A stretch of DNA of 64,000 nucleotides from Hydrogenovibrio kuenenii DSM 12350. Lineage in GTDB: Bacteria > Pseudomonadota > Gammaproteobacteria > Thiomicrospirales > Thiomicrospiraceae. The translations under genes were made by a program, and so were the position numbers. The DNA lies in NCBI RefSeq assembly GCF_000526715.1, contig NZ_JAGP01000001.1:1984001-2048000 (forward strand), given 5' to 3'. The number at the start of each line of letters is the position of its first letter. Position 1 is the stretch's first letter. Positions 27,488 through 36,971 of the stretch are shown piece after piece. The notes beneath the pieces were generated by a model. That model was not told where the DNA came from. It saw nothing but the letters and a program-made list of their open reading frames with translations, and searched no databases.

Positions 27488-28345
27488 ATGAAAAATACGC
27501 GATACCAACAAAGCATCAAGAATGTATGTAACTACATATACCAACACCTTGATGATACACTTTCCGTTGAACAGCTCAGCGAAGTCGCACATTTTTCAAA
27601 ATATCATTTCCACCGACTCTTCTCAAATAGTGTTGGGATTAATGTGTTTCAGTTTATACAGTTGCTTAGGTTAAAAAGAGCTTCTTATCAACTTGTATTC
27701 AACCACAACATGCGTATTACGGACATTGCCTTCTCAGCCGGATACGATTCTCACGAAAGTTTTAGTCGTGCATTTAAGAAACGTTTTGGATTATCACCAA
27801 ACGCTTTTCGAAAAGAACCTGTCTGGTCTGATTGGCATCAACACTATCAATTCAAACCTAAACGAGGGCTTATTACGATGGAAGCTAAAGTTGTCAACTT
27901 TCCTGAGATGAGTATCGCTGTTTTCGAACACAGAGGTCCGCATCAAAACTTAAATGAATCCATTAGTCAGTTCATTAACTGGCGAAAAGAAACTGGACAT
28001 TCTCCGATTACCAACAGCCGAACTTTTGGGCTGGCTTATGATGACCCTAGTGTTACCGAACCGGAAGCATTCCGTTTTGACCTATGCGGAGAGGTAAAAG
28101 AGTCAATTCCAGAAAACGCGCATGGTGTCATTAATAAAACCATACCTGGTGGTCGTTGCGTCAAAATTAGGCATCATGGCAGCCATGATGATCTGGACGA
28201 AACCGTTTACTATCTCTATAGAGATTGGTTGGCAGAAAACGATGAAACACCGAGAGATTTCCCGTGCTTTTTCGAGTACATAAATTTCTTCCCAGAAGTG
28301 GCAGAGCACGAATTAATTACAGATGTGTATCTACCGCTTGCTTAA
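27488..28345 (+). CDS. AraC-family regulator with GyrI-like effector domain
   Basis: A 285-residue transcription factor. The N-terminal double helix-turn-helix (about residues 10-110) has FSKYHFHRLFSNSVGINVFQFI and ITDIAFSAGYDSHESFSRAFKKRFGLSPNAF. The C-terminal half (about 125-285) is a GyrI-like/SOUL-type ligand domain with MSIAVFEHRGPHQNLNES and GGRCVKIRHHGSHDDLDETV. This Rob-like order senses small hydrophobic or cationic compounds in other species. A perfect 22-bp palindrome lies about 160 bases upstream of the start. A strong bidirectional terminator follows. Confidence 0.9.
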   Translation: MKNTRYQQSIKNVCNYIYQHLDDTLSVEQLSEVAHFSKYHFHRLFSNSVGINVFQFIQLLRLKRASYQLVFNHNMRITDIAFSAGYDSHESFSRAFKKRFGLSPNAFRKEPVWSDWHQHYQFKPKRGLITMEAKVVNFPEMSIAVFEHRGPHQNLNESISQFINWRKETGHSPITNSRTFGLAYDDPSVTEPEAFRFDLCGEVKESIPENAHGVINKTIPGGRCVKIRHHGSHDDLDETVYYLYRDWLAENDETPRDFPCFFEYINFFPEVAEHELITDVYLPLA

Positions 28346-28354
28346 ACCTAAGAT

Positions 28355-28388
28355 ATAAAAAAACCAAGCAAATGCTTGGTTTTTTTGT
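28355..28388. terminator. Bidirectional rho-independent terminator
   Basis: AACCAAGC / GCTTGGTT with a 4-base loop is flanked by A-run and T-run on opposite sides. It can end both the AraC gene (+) and the RuBisCO operon's last gene (-), which converge here. Confidence 0.93.
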
Positions 28389-28407
28389 TTTTTTGAAGAT
28401 TTAAAAA

Positions 28408-28941
28408 TCATTCCATAGCACTGAAGCGACAGACATTAGTACTGATGTAATCACCATAAGCGGTGCCTGATAACAGCCAGTTCTTTGCCTTATTGATTTT
28501 TACCATAGCAGAGCTATCATCTTCAATTTGAAGATAAATACCATATTTAAAACGAGGGCTGGTTTCATCTTCTACAATCAATTGTCCATCATCCACAAAA
28601 ATCACTTTCTGTGGTGTCTTTCCTCGAAGGCAAACAAACACATCCTGGCCATGTTCATTGAATAAGCCTTGTAGTTCACGGTTAAAACATTCTTTACTGA
28701 TCGGGTTAAACTGATAATAGGTTTCAATTAAAGACTCCGCATTTTTCAGCAAATAATCTTTTACTTCATCTGTTTGCGTAAAGCCATCATCACCCAGTTC
28801 ATAGATGACAAAGGCACCATCTGCTGGACCGATTGTCAAACTCTGATCCTGATGGATAACCAACCCTTCATTCTGCAAAATCGCGGTTAATTCTTCTTCT
28901 GTTAAAGCGTTAACTGCTTCTTTAAATTCTTGTGCATTCAT
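28408..28941 (-). CDS. Protein of unknown function downstream of cbbO
   Basis: A 177-residue acidic cytosolic protein, family not recognised. It begins with a helical segment (MNAQEFKEAVNALTEEELTA), then mixed alpha/beta sequence including GDDGFTQTDEVKDYLL and VFVCLRGKTPQKVIFVDDGQ, and ends in CRFSAME. No signal peptide or membrane segment is visible. It lies 44 bases after cbbO in the same direction and before a strong shared terminator, so it is probably the last gene of the cbbLSQO transcript and may serve RuBisCO or its CbbQO activase. Confidence 0.75.
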   Translation of the reverse strand: MNAQEFKEAVNALTEEELTAILQNEGLVIHQDQSLTIGPADGAFVIYELGDDGFTQTDEVKDYLLKNAESLIETYYQFNPISKECFNRELQGLFNEHGQDVFVCLRGKTPQKVIFVDDGQLIVEDETSPRFKYGIYLQIEDDSSAMVKINKAKNWLLSGTAYGDYISTNVCRFSAME

Positions 28942-28985
28942 ACTCTGTATTTCCCGAAAATGTTAAGAGTGACTGTCCAACTTCA

Positions 28986-31316
28986 CTAAGAAGTTAGGTT
29001 GGCGAATAAGGTAGGCAACTTCTCTGGAAGACGCATTACATTATCCACAATCGCAAAACGGTTCTGACCAAAAATCTGCTGTACATACTTATCCGCAAAC
29101 TGGTCGATGGTCAAGCAGTAGCTATAAATACCGCGAGAGCCTAACTCTTCAACCGCCTTTTTCGCATCTTGTTTCAAATATTGACTGTCTTGCTCATCAA
29201 TATCCGCCGGTTCCCCATCGGTAATCACCAGCATCAACTTTTGTTTTGACGCCTGTCTATCCAAATAAGCCCCTGCATGTCGCATCGCTGCGCCCATACG
29301 TGTCGACAATCCACCTGTCATACCAGCCATCTTAGCATGTACATCTGCATCGAATGGTTCATCGAACTGTTTGAAACGCGTGTACTGCACATCATGACGC
29401 CCATCGGACGAGAAGCCATGTACCGCAAACTGGTCACCGATACCGTTGATGGCGTGGGATACCAATATCGCCGCCTCTTGCGTCACTTCCAAAATGGTTT
29501 TGTCAGATCCAGGCACCAATTCATTGGTGGATTCTGATAAATCCAATAGAATCAGAACGGATACTTCACGCGTATTAATCACATTTTTCATGGTAATACG
29601 CGGATCAGGTTCCTGCCCCATACGTAAAGCGGTAATCGCTTCTACACAGGCATTCAAATCCAACTCATCTCCGTCTTCAATACGACGAATACGTTGTAAA
29701 CCTACCGATTGCAACTTATCAACTATCTGTTTGATACGATGAGCAATCTGTTTGTTTTCATCCAAAATACGGTCATACAAAGCAGGGTCGCCCTTACGCG
29801 CACGGTGCTCATATAAAGTTACCCAGTTAGGACGATGCAACTGCACGCGGTAGTCCCATTCAGGGTAATGGAATGGATCGGAAATCGGCTCAATCCCTTC
29901 CATTTCATTCCAAGAAACACCATTATCTTCATAAGGATACAGTTCCGTACCCAACACCCAAACTTCATCATGATCAACATCAACCAATTCAGAATCGATT
30001 TCATTAATCATTTCCATCAAGGAAACATGCTTACGCACGGTTTCAGTTGGTGCACCAGAACCTTCGGCTTCACCCCACTCATCGGATGCCCAAACCAAAC
30101 GGTTGTCATCACGATAAGCCAAACGAATTTTGCTGATTTCGGTCAAAGATTCCCAACGCGTCAAAGACTTGTTCAACAGGTTATAAAGGGTAATCCCCAT
30201 ATCCCAAGACCATTTTTCATTGTCTTGGTTTTCTTCGATTTCAGCATAAAAGCGTTCATGAATTTGCGCTAAAACTTCGTCTTCAAACGCATGTTTAGGA
30301 TCCATTAAAGACAAGGCCAATTGCTCCAAACGACCTGCTGTAGACTCTGGACTCAACTTACCGTCTTCCATCGCTTGTGAGCTGACTTTTTTCCAAAGCT
30401 TTTTCAACCCAGGAAAAGCCTTGATTGCCTTGTACTCAACACGCGCATCTTCCATCAACTCAATAAAGAACATTTGTTGAGGATTCAACTGCTCCATGCT
30501 GATGGGCTCATTGGTGTACATCAAATGGGCAGCAATATGTGCAGACATGGCACGATACAATTCAATACCCTTGATGTCACCCATGTCGTTCAAGGCATCT
30601 GGCAAGTGCATCGCATGATTTTCATAGAAAGGCTTAAACCCTTCAAAATCTGCTGCCGAAGGACGGATAAAGAAGTCGCGCCCCCAGAATGCTCTCAAAT
30701 AAAAATTGATTGAGCGGTGGAAATCAATGAACAACGTTCCTTTACGCTGCTGCTGGAAGACTGCTTTGGAATCTGCTGATTCCAGTGCAAAATATTCCAT
30801 CTGAGCTTCGAAGTTACGAGCATGCGCCTGCGCACCCCACATTGCCCAGCGACGCAAACCAGATACCGTCAACTTTGACAATATTTCGTCAATATTCATC
30901 AACATCGGGCGCAAACCACGTGGCGACTTGGAGCCGATTTGATAAATCAACTTCAAGTATTGACGCAGTAGATCGATATCACCGGTTCTTTCCGCAGCTA
31001 ATGGCAAAGAGTTCAACAATAACGAAACAACTTCACCCGAAGTTACCGATGACAACTTCATAACCGTTTCAAGAATATCGGTCAGAATTTCATCTTCAAC
31101 CTGCGCGATGACTAATGGAATAGATTCCATATAGCTGATAACAATCTGCTTGCCCTTGCCCAGATAAGCAATACCCTGAGCGTTCTGCAACCAAATTTTA
31201 CGGGTCGCCTCATTCATATGACGAGACCCTTCCTGTATCATCGAATCAAGCGTGTCCGACAACTCAGGAACCGCCTCGATCAAGGCTTGTTTAATTTCTT
31301 CAATCTCTGAACTCAT
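28986..31316 (-). CDS. cbbO: RuBisCO activase subunit CbbO (VWA domain)
   Basis: A 776-residue partner of the CbbQ AAA+ ring; together they remodel inhibited form I RuBisCO. The C-terminal von Willebrand A domain (about residues 590-776) has the MIDAS motif DLSEST in SVLILLDLSESTNEL, the Thr in GGLSTRMGAAM and the Asp in LVITDGEPAD. The long N-terminal helical part carries MNEATRKIWLQNAQGIAYLG and the GRDFFIRPSAADFEGFKPF block typical of CbbO/NorD-like proteins. The ATG at 31316 has AGAG 7 bases upstream. It follows cbbQ by 97 bases. Confidence 0.95.
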   Translation of the reverse strand: MSSEIEEIKQALIEAVPELSDTLDSMIQEGSRHMNEATRKIWLQNAQGIAYLGKGKQIVISYMESIPLVIAQVEDEILTDILETVMKLSSVTSGEVVSLLLNSLPLAAERTGDIDLLRQYLKLIYQIGSKSPRGLRPMLMNIDEILSKLTVSGLRRWAMWGAQAHARNFEAQMEYFALESADSKAVFQQQRKGTLFIDFHRSINFYLRAFWGRDFFIRPSAADFEGFKPFYENHAMHLPDALNDMGDIKGIELYRAMSAHIAAHLMYTNEPISMEQLNPQQMFFIELMEDARVEYKAIKAFPGLKKLWKKVSSQAMEDGKLSPESTAGRLEQLALSLMDPKHAFEDEVLAQIHERFYAEIEENQDNEKWSWDMGITLYNLLNKSLTRWESLTEISKIRLAYRDDNRLVWASDEWGEAEGSGAPTETVRKHVSLMEMINEIDSELVDVDHDEVWVLGTELYPYEDNGVSWNEMEGIEPISDPFHYPEWDYRVQLHRPNWVTLYEHRARKGDPALYDRILDENKQIAHRIKQIVDKLQSVGLQRIRRIEDGDELDLNACVEAITALRMGQEPDPRITMKNVINTREVSVLILLDLSESTNELVPGSDKTILEVTQEAAILVSHAINGIGDQFAVHGFSSDGRHDVQYTRFKQFDEPFDADVHAKMAGMTGGLSTRMGAAMRHAGAYLDRQASKQKLMLVITDGEPADIDEQDSQYLKQDAKKAVEELGSRGIYSYCLTIDQFADKYVQQIFGQNRFAIVDNVMRLPEKLPTLFANLTS

Positions 31317-31413
31317 AGCCAAACTCTCTTTAGATGTGTTGATTTTTCAGTCGCATCAGACGACTTCTGGGTCACTAAGCTCCTTCGCCATCTGTGACCC
31401 GCTACATCTGAAT

Positions 31414-32235
31414 TTACTCTTCAAAGAAGGTTTCGACTGTCGTCATCAAGGTATCTAAAATATCCAAATCGTCTGTCAGTGGTGTAATCAACGCCATGCG
31501 GCAAGCTTTGTTTGGTGAAACACCTTTACCAATCAACTGTCCTGCATACACCAATAGACGCGTAGAAATCCCTTCGTCCAAACCGTGGCCTTTCAAGTTA
31601 CGTGAACGCTGCGCAATCTGTACCAACTTCTCGGCAATAGACATGTCCACGCCAGATTCTTTAGCGATGATTTCCGCTTCAATCTGCTCTGCAGGGTAGT
31701 CAAAACTAAACCCACCAAAACGTTGCTTAGTTGACTGCTTCAAATCTTTCATCATTGATTGATAACCAGGGTTATAAGAAATAACCAACTGGAAATCAGG
31801 ATGGGCTTCAACCAACTCACCTTTTTTATCCAACGGTAAAACACGACGGTGATCCGTCAAAGGGTGAATAACAACTGTCGTATCTTGGCGAGCTTCAACA
31901 ACCTCATCCAAGTAGCAGATCGCACCGATACGTGCAGCAACAGTCAAAGGACCATCTTGCCACTTAGTACCGTTAATATCGATCAAGAAGCGTCCAACCA
32001 AATCCGAAGCTGTCATATCTTCGTTACAGGCAACGGTAATCAATGGCTTGTTCAGTTTGTGTGCCATGTATTCGACAAAACGAGACTTACCGCACCCAGT
32101 CGGTCCTTTAAGCATCATCGGCATGCGTGACGCATAAGCCGACTCAAACAGTTCAACCTCATCCGAAACCGGACGATAAAAAGGTTCGTTTTTAATAACG
32201 TATTGTTGTGGGTCAAGTGCATTGATTTCAGACAT
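31414..32235 (-). CDS. cbbQ: RuBisCO activase AAA+ ATPase CbbQ
   Basis: A 273-residue MoxR-type AAA+ ATPase. Walker A is [18 protein letters not shown] and Walker B is [11 protein letters not shown]; sensor 1 is in [12 protein letters not shown], and a Ser/Thr-Lys-Gln-Arg arginine region follows (STKQRFGGF). CbbQ hexamers with CbbO use ATP to release sugar phosphates from RuBisCO. GGAG lies 7 bases upstream of the ATG. The gene is separated from cbbS by an unusually structured 322-base gap with two terminator-like hairpins, so its expression is probably lower than that of cbbLS. Confidence 0.96.
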   Translation of the reverse strand: MSEINALDPQQYVIKNEPFYRPVSDEVELFESAYASRMPMMLKGPTGCGKSRFVEYMAHKLNKPLITVACNEDMTASDLVGRFLIDINGTKWQDGPLTVAARIGAICYLDEVVEARQDTTVVIHPLTDHRRVLPLDKKGELVEAHPDFQLVISYNPGYQSMMKDLKQSTKQRFGGFSFDYPAEQIEAEIIAKESGVDMSIAEKLVQIAQRSRNLKGHGLDEGISTRLLVYAGQLIGKGVSPNKACRMALITPLTDDLDILDTLMTTVETFFEE

Positions 32236-32312
32236 GTTGCTTCTCCATGTTAGAGTGAAAACGAATTTGTTTTAATGATTTGTGTTTACCAATCAGCAAA
32301 ACAAATTGGTTT

Positions 32313-32344
32313 AAAAAAACCAGCCAGTTTCGGGGCTGGCTGGT
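32313..32344 (-). terminator. Terminator-like hairpin just upstream of cbbQ
   Basis: On the minus strand a perfect 9-bp stem ACCAGCCAG / CTGGCTGGT with an 8-base loop is followed directly by seven Ts. It ends about 78 bases before the cbbQ start. It should terminate or attenuate transcription between cbbLS and cbbQO. Confidence 0.85.
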
Positions 32345-32345
32345 C

Positions 32346-32508
32346 GTTTAACCCTTGCAGGAGGTAAGTTCCACTCGGGTAAACCTGGTTAGTGCTTGCC
32401 TTAAAATTAAGTAAGGCAAACACCAGAATTCAATAGCAGCTTCCAATCGCTTTTGGTTCATGGAAGCTGACGTGATCTCACAGAATTAAAAGGGATAGTG
32501 AAATCACG
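32346..32508 (-). promoter_or_regulatory. Four further stem-loops between cbbS and cbbQ
   Basis: From the cbbS side: 32471-32481 with 32498-32508 (11 bp, one mismatch), 32437-32445 with 32461-32469 (CAGCTTCCA, 9 bp perfect), 32392-32403 with 32412-32423 (12 bp, one mismatch) and 32346-32354 with 32377-32384 (one bulge). None is followed by a T-run. Together they would fold the whole gap; mRNA stabilisation of cbbLS or processing sites are possible roles. Confidence 0.6.
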
Positions 32509-32515
32509 ATTTTTT

Positions 32516-32536
32516 AAAAATGGTGCTCTCGCACCA
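32516..32536 (-). terminator. Terminator-like hairpin after cbbS
   Basis: On the minus strand TGGTGC / GCACCA closes a GAGA tetraloop and is followed by five Ts. It starts 21 bases after the cbbS stop codon. Confidence 0.7.
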
Positions 32537-32557
32537 CTTAGTCATCCAAACTATGGA

Positions 32558-32911
32558 TTACATGTCACCACGCTTAACAAGCATGTTAGCGCCTTGTGAC
32601 TGTGCAAAGTTATCATAACCAATCAAACGAACGTGGTTGTTTGGGTTAGCTTTGATACATGCATCTACTTCAGCCAATACTGCATCTGCATCAGTTTCAC
32701 CGAACATCGGTAACTTCCACATATACCAGTAGTAAGAGAAAGCATTCTCTGGCTCTGAGTGTTCAATCGCTGGGTTCCAACCTTTGTCAATGATGTACTG
32801 AACTTGAGCTTTAATTTGTTCAGCATCCATTTTTGGAAGGTAAGAGAAAGTCTCAGCTTTACGTGACTTTGGATCAGAAAGTCTTGATGGATAGTCTTGT
32901 ACTTGACTCAT
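32558..32911 (-). CDS. cbbS: RuBisCO form I small subunit
   Basis: A 117-residue small subunit that caps the L8S8 holoenzyme. It shows [53 protein letters not shown] and the ending [14 protein letters not shown], all typical. The length and the linkage to cbbQ-cbbO match the non-carboxysomal form IA(q) type. It lies 23 bases after cbbL in the same transcript. Confidence 0.98.
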   Translation of the reverse strand: MSQVQDYPSRLSDPKSRKAETFSYLPKMDAEQIKAQVQYIIDKGWNPAIEHSEPENAFSYYWYMWKLPMFGETDADAVLAEVDACIKANPNNHVRLIGYDNFAQSQGANMLVKRGDM

Positions 32912-32934
32912 AATAGTTCTCCTAATATCTCAAA

Positions 32935-34353
32935 TTACTTGTGGCTAACATCAAGTTTGTCAACAGTATCGAATTCGAACTTGATTTCTTTCCAAGTTTC
33001 CATAGCGATCTTCAACTCTGGGCTATGCTTCGCAGCATTTGTCAGAATTTCTTTACCGTTTTTCTCGATCTCTTGACCTTCGTTACGTGCCTGTACACAA
33101 GCTTCAAGTGCTACACGGTTAGCTGCTGCACCCGCTGCGTTACCCCATGGGTGACCTAGCGTACCACCACCGAACTGAAGAACTGAGTTATCACCGAAGA
33201 TAGAAACCAATGCTGGCATGTGCCATACATGGATACCACCAGATGCAACTGGAATAACACCAGGCATTGCACCAAAGTCTTGGTCAAACATGATTCCACG
33301 TGAACGATCTTCAGCGATGAAGCTATCACGCATGATGTCGATCCAACCTAGAGTTGCTTCACGGTCACCTTCTAACTTACCAACAACCGTACCTGAGTGA
33401 AGGTGATCACCACCAGACAAACGAAGTACTTTTGACAATACGCGGAAGTGAATACCGTGCATTGGGTTACGGTCGATTACACCGTGCATTGCGCGGTGAA
33501 TGTGTAACAACAGACCGTTTTTACGGCAGTAGTTAGCTAGACCTGTGTTTGCAGTCAAACCACCAGTCAAGAAGTCATGCATAACGATCGGAGAACCGAT
33601 TTCTTTAGCAAACTCAGCACGCTCGTACATTTCTTCTGGCGTACCAGCAGTAACGTTCAAGTAGTGGCCTTTACGCTCACCAGTTTCTGCTTCTGCTTTC
33701 TCGATAGCGTCTTGACAGAATAGGAAACGATCTCTCCAACGCATAAATGGTTGTGAAGTTACGTTTTCATCATCTTTTGTGAAGTCAAGACCACCACGAA
33801 GACACTCATATACTGCACGACCGTAGTTTTTAGCAGATAGACCCAACTTAGGCTTGATAGTACAACCCAACATTGGACGACCATACTTGTCCATTTTGTC
33901 ACGTTCTACTTCGATACCATGTGGTGGTCCACCACAAGTCATAACATATGCTAGTGGGAAACGAATATCTTCAAGACGGATAGAACGAAGTGCTTTAAAT
34001 CCGAAAACGTTACCAACCAAAGAGGTCATAACACTTACGATTGAACCTTCTTCGAACAAGTCGATTGGGTAAGCGATGAATGCATAGAATGCAGAGTCGT
34101 CACCTGGAACGTCTTCGATTCTGTAAGCACGTCCTTTGTAATAATCCAAATCTGTTAAAAGGTCAGTCCATACAGTAGTCCAAGTACCTGTTGAAGATTC
34201 TGCCGCAACAGCTGCTGCGATTTCTTCACGTGGTACACCTGGTTGTGGAACAACTTTAAAACACGCTAAAAAGTCTGAGTCTTTTGGCTCATACTCTGGC
34301 ATCCAATAAGTCTCGCGGTATTCTTTTACACCGGCGTTATAAGTCTTTGCCAT
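32935..34353 (-). CDS. cbbL: RuBisCO form I large subunit
   Basis: A 472-residue catalytic subunit that carboxylates ribulose 1,5-bisphosphate in the Calvin cycle. The active-site block [20 protein letters not shown] contains the carbamylated Lys and the metal-binding Asp-Glu. [61 protein letters not shown] and [11 protein letters not shown] are all intact. The N-terminus ([17 protein letters not shown]) indicates form IA. GAGGTGAAAA precedes the ATG. cbbR is divergent, 245 bases away, and is the expected regulator. Confidence 0.99.
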   Translation of the reverse strand: MAKTYNAGVKEYRETYWMPEYEPKDSDFLACFKVVPQPGVPREEIAAAVAAESSTGTWTTVWTDLLTDLDYYKGRAYRIEDVPGDDSAFYAFIAYPIDLFEEGSIVSVMTSLVGNVFGFKALRSIRLEDIRFPLAYVMTCGGPPHGIEVERDKMDKYGRPMLGCTIKPKLGLSAKNYGRAVYECLRGGLDFTKDDENVTSQPFMRWRDRFLFCQDAIEKAEAETGERKGHYLNVTAGTPEEMYERAEFAKEIGSPIVMHDFLTGGLTANTGLANYCRKNGLLLHIHRAMHGVIDRNPMHGIHFRVLSKVLRLSGGDHLHSGTVVGKLEGDREATLGWIDIMRDSFIAEDRSRGIMFDQDFGAMPGVIPVASGGIHVWHMPALVSIFGDNSVLQFGGGTLGHPWGNAAGAAANRVALEACVQARNEGQEIEKNGKEILTNAAKHSPELKIAMETWKEIKFEFDTVDKLDVSHK

Positions 34354-34598
34354 TTTTCACCTCTTTGTTTTCAATGAAATTGGTTACGTTAGCTGAAAAA
34401 AACCTTGGTATCATTTTCGAAAGGTTTCCCGAAAATTTCCCAGCGATTTCAGTTGAAGCAAAGTTTAGCGAAAATCCACAGAAAGCCCATACAGGCGTTC
34501 TTATGCCATATATTTACATTTGTTTATGATAAAATGAAAAAACCCCAGTTTTAAGGGAAAGTTGATAACGGAATTACTTAAAAAATAGAGATATAAAA
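34354..34598. promoter_or_regulatory. cbbR-cbbL control region
   Basis: This 245-base divergent gap must hold both promoters and the CbbR sites. A 7-bp inverted repeat, ATTTTCG (34413-34419) and CGAAAAT (34430-34436), has the two-half-site layout of LysR-type operators. The region is AT-rich near cbbR. Confidence 0.55.
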
Positions 34599-35525
34599 AT
34601 GCAAAATTTACATTTGACAGCACAACAAATTCGCATTTTTGAGTCAGTTGCTCGTAATAAAAGCTACACAAAAGCGGCAGAAGAACTTTATTTGTCTCAA
34701 CCAGCAGTTTCAATTCAAGTCAAACGTATTGAAGAAAACAACGATGTTAAATTGATTGAAGTTGTTGGAAAACGCTTATATCTGACTCGAGCGGGTGAGC
34801 AGATGTATAAAAGCTGCCAAAAAATTCTCGATGAACTGAAAGACCTCAATATCAGCATCAAATCCGCTCAGCAAAAAATTGAAGGTGAACTCACCATGGC
34901 AGTGGTCACACCTGCCAAATATTTTATGCCCTATATTTTGAAAGCGTTTTTGAACCGTTTTCCAGGTGTTATTCCTCGCATTACCGTTATCAATCGCCGC
35001 CGCATCTTGGATGAACTGAAACAAAACCAATACGATTTAGCGATTATGGGGCGCGTACCGGAAGAGTACAAAATGGAAGCCTTTCCTTTCTTTAAGAGTG
35101 ATTTGGTTGTGATAGCACCGCCAAAGCATCCGCTTGCAAAGGTTAAAAACATTACCCAAGATCAGATCGCTAATGAAAACTTTATCTTGCGAGAAAAAGG
35201 GTCGGGCATTCGCATCGCAACAGAAGAACTGTTTGCACAGCATGGCGTTCAAATAGAACCTTATATGGAATTGGGAAGCACTGAGTCGATCAAACAAGCT
35301 GTGATGGCAGGATTGGGTATTTCCGTTATCCCACAGCATGCAATCCGCATTGAATCGAAACATGGGCATTTAGAAGTTTTGGATGTAGAAGGCTTTCCAC
35401 TGAATCGTGACTGGTATGTTGTGAAATTGGAACAAAAAACACCGCCACCGCCAGCTCAAGCCTTTTTAGAATTCTTAAACTCGGTAGACATCAATAAACT
35501 GTTAGCTCGCTCTGACACTCGTTAA
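34599..35525 (+). CDS. cbbR: LysR-type transcriptional regulator CbbR
   Basis: A 308-residue LysR-family regulator. The N-terminal winged helix-turn-helix reads LTAQQIRIFESVARNKSYTKAAEELYLSQPAVSIQVKRIE, and the C-terminal co-inducer domain contains GELTMAVVTPAKYFMPYIL, YDLAIMGRVPEEY and GSTESIKQAVMAGLGISVIPQHA. It is divergent from cbbL, the standard position for CbbR, which binds the shared region and senses metabolites such as RuBP or NADPH in other autotrophs. A short gap separates it from algC, with which it converges. Confidence 0.95.
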   Translation: MQNLHLTAQQIRIFESVARNKSYTKAAEELYLSQPAVSIQVKRIEENNDVKLIEVVGKRLYLTRAGEQMYKSCQKILDELKDLNISIKSAQQKIEGELTMAVVTPAKYFMPYILKAFLNRFPGVIPRITVINRRRILDELKQNQYDLAIMGRVPEEYKMEAFPFFKSDLVVIAPPKHPLAKVKNITQDQIANENFILREKGSGIRIATEELFAQHGVQIEPYMELGSTESIKQAVMAGLGISVIPQHAIRIESKHGHLEVLDVEGFPLNRDWYVVKLEQKTPPPPAQAFLEFLNSVDINKLLARSDTR

Positions 35526-35533
35526 AAACCATC

Positions 35534-36958
35534 CTAGAAAGGCAGTTTCAACTCTGGCGCTAAGACCAATAATCTCTGCTTAAAGCGTTTTTGTATCTTT
35601 TCCAATCCCTGTTGTGTGGTCGCCTCGAAACGAATCGTTAACGTCGATGTCGTATTCGATGCTCGCACCAAACCCCAGCCATCCTTATACTCAACTCTCA
35701 CACCATCAAGCGTAATGATTTCTTTGATTTCACTATCAGACTCCTTCATAAAACTCTGACACAGGTTCTCTACCAACAAGTTAGCTTCACCTTCAGGCAC
35801 ATCAATGTGAAGCTCCGGCGTGCTCTGCCATTGTGGTATTTTGGCAAATAACTCGGCTGCCGTTTGTGATTGACGGGCAAGCAACTCAACCAGTCTAGCT
35901 GCAGTGTAAATTGCATCATCAAACCCATACCAACGGTCTTGAAAAAATAAATGCCCTGACATTTCTCCGCCAAGTAGCGCACTGGTCACTTTCATCTTAG
36001 CTTTCATCAACGAATGGCCGGTTTTCCACATAACTGCCTTTCCATTAGACTTTTCAACTTCTTGCGCAACCAGAGCGGAACACTTCACATCAAAGATGAT
36101 CTCTCCACCAGCACGATTTTTCAAAATATCTCTAGCAAATAAAATCAACTGCCGATCCGGCTCTAAAACCAGCCCTTGATTATCGATTACACCACAACGA
36201 TCCCCATCACCATCAAATGCCAGCCCTAAATCTGCTTGATGTTCAAAAACAGCGGTTTTTAAATCCGTTAAATTTTCCAATTTGGCAGGGTCAGGATGAT
36301 GATTAGGAAAATGGCCATCCACCTCACAAAACAACTCGATGACCTCACAACCAATAGATCTTAAAACTTCTGGCGCATAGCGTCCTGCCACACCGTTTCC
36401 AGCATCCACCACCACTTTTAATGGTCTGTACAACTGAATTTCACTGGCAATACGCTGTCGGTAATCGGAAAAAATAGAAAGGTTTTGTGCTGAGGAGTTA
36501 CCCCAGCCTGGTAGATTTTTAACTTGCTTGAGCGTTTGATCAAAGCCCTCTGACCCAATGCGTTTGCGCAATGCCTGGATTTGCTGACCATACAAAGCTT
36601 GTCCTTGTGTAACAAGCTTAATGCCATTGTCTTCTGGTGGATTATGCGAGCCAGTGATGACTGCACAAGAGTTGACGCCCTCTAAAGTTTCCGCTGCGAA
36701 ATAAACCATGGGAGAAGTCACTTCCCCCACATCAATAATTGAAACCTTCTGGCTGGCCACACCTCGCATAAAAGCCTGTTGTAATCGCAAACTGGATAAA
36801 CGCCCATCACGTCCGACGACCAAACACGTTTCACCGTAAGCAATTAACTGTTCCGCAAAGGCAATACCAATAGATTCCGCAGCAGATTCATCAAGCGAAA
36901 TATCAACCTTTCCGCGAATGTCATAGGCTTTAAAAATCCTAGAAAATGCTTCCCGCAT
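35534..36958 (-). CDS. algC: Phosphomannomutase/phosphoglucomutase
   Basis: A 474-residue alpha-D-phosphohexomutase interconverting 1- and 6-phosphates of mannose or glucose for polysaccharide synthesis. The phosphoserine loop is AVITGSHNPPEDNGIKL, the metal site DGDGDRCGVI, the sugar-binding loop GGEMSGHLFF, and the phosphate site RASNTTSTLTIRFEA. Between the first and second domains an extra ~11 residues including NLPGWG appear compared with Pseudomonas AlgC; this part is encoded by a copy of the dispersed 20-bp element (36500-36519). It follows the LsrK-like gene by 13 bases. Confidence 0.93.
   Translation of the reverse strand: MREAFSRIFKAYDIRGKVDISLDESAAESIGIAFAEQLIAYGETCLVVGRDGRLSSLRLQQAFMRGVASQKVSIIDVGEVTSPMVYFAAETLEGVNSCAVITGSHNPPEDNGIKLVTQGQALYGQQIQALRKRIGSEGFDQTLKQVKNLPGWGNSSAQNLSIFSDYRQRIASEIQLYRPLKVVVDAGNGVAGRYAPEVLRSIGCEVIELFCEVDGHFPNHHPDPAKLENLTDLKTAVFEHQADLGLAFDGDGDRCGVIDNQGLVLEPDRQLILFARDILKNRAGGEIIFDVKCSALVAQEVEKSNGKAVMWKTGHSLMKAKMKVTSALLGGEMSGHLFFQDRWYGFDDAIYTAARLVELLARQSQTAAELFAKIPQWQSTPELHIDVPEGEANLLVENLCQSFMKESDSEIKEIITLDGVRVEYKDGWGLVRASNTTSTLTIRFEATTQQGLEKIQKRFKQRLLVLAPELKLPF
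36500..36519 (+). repeat. Dispersed 20-bp element, copy 3 (inside algC)
   Basis: ACCCCAGCCTGGTAGATTTT lies in frame in algC and encodes NLPGWG on the minus strand, the same peptide and frame as the copy in the TSUP gene. Confidence 0.75.
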
Positions 36959-36971
36959 AACAATCTCGCCC

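Noticed and set aside
28408-35525. Carboxysome locus
   Set aside because: No shell, carboxysomal carbonic anhydrase or CsoS2 genes are present; cbbQ and cbbO follow cbbS as in non-carboxysomal operons.
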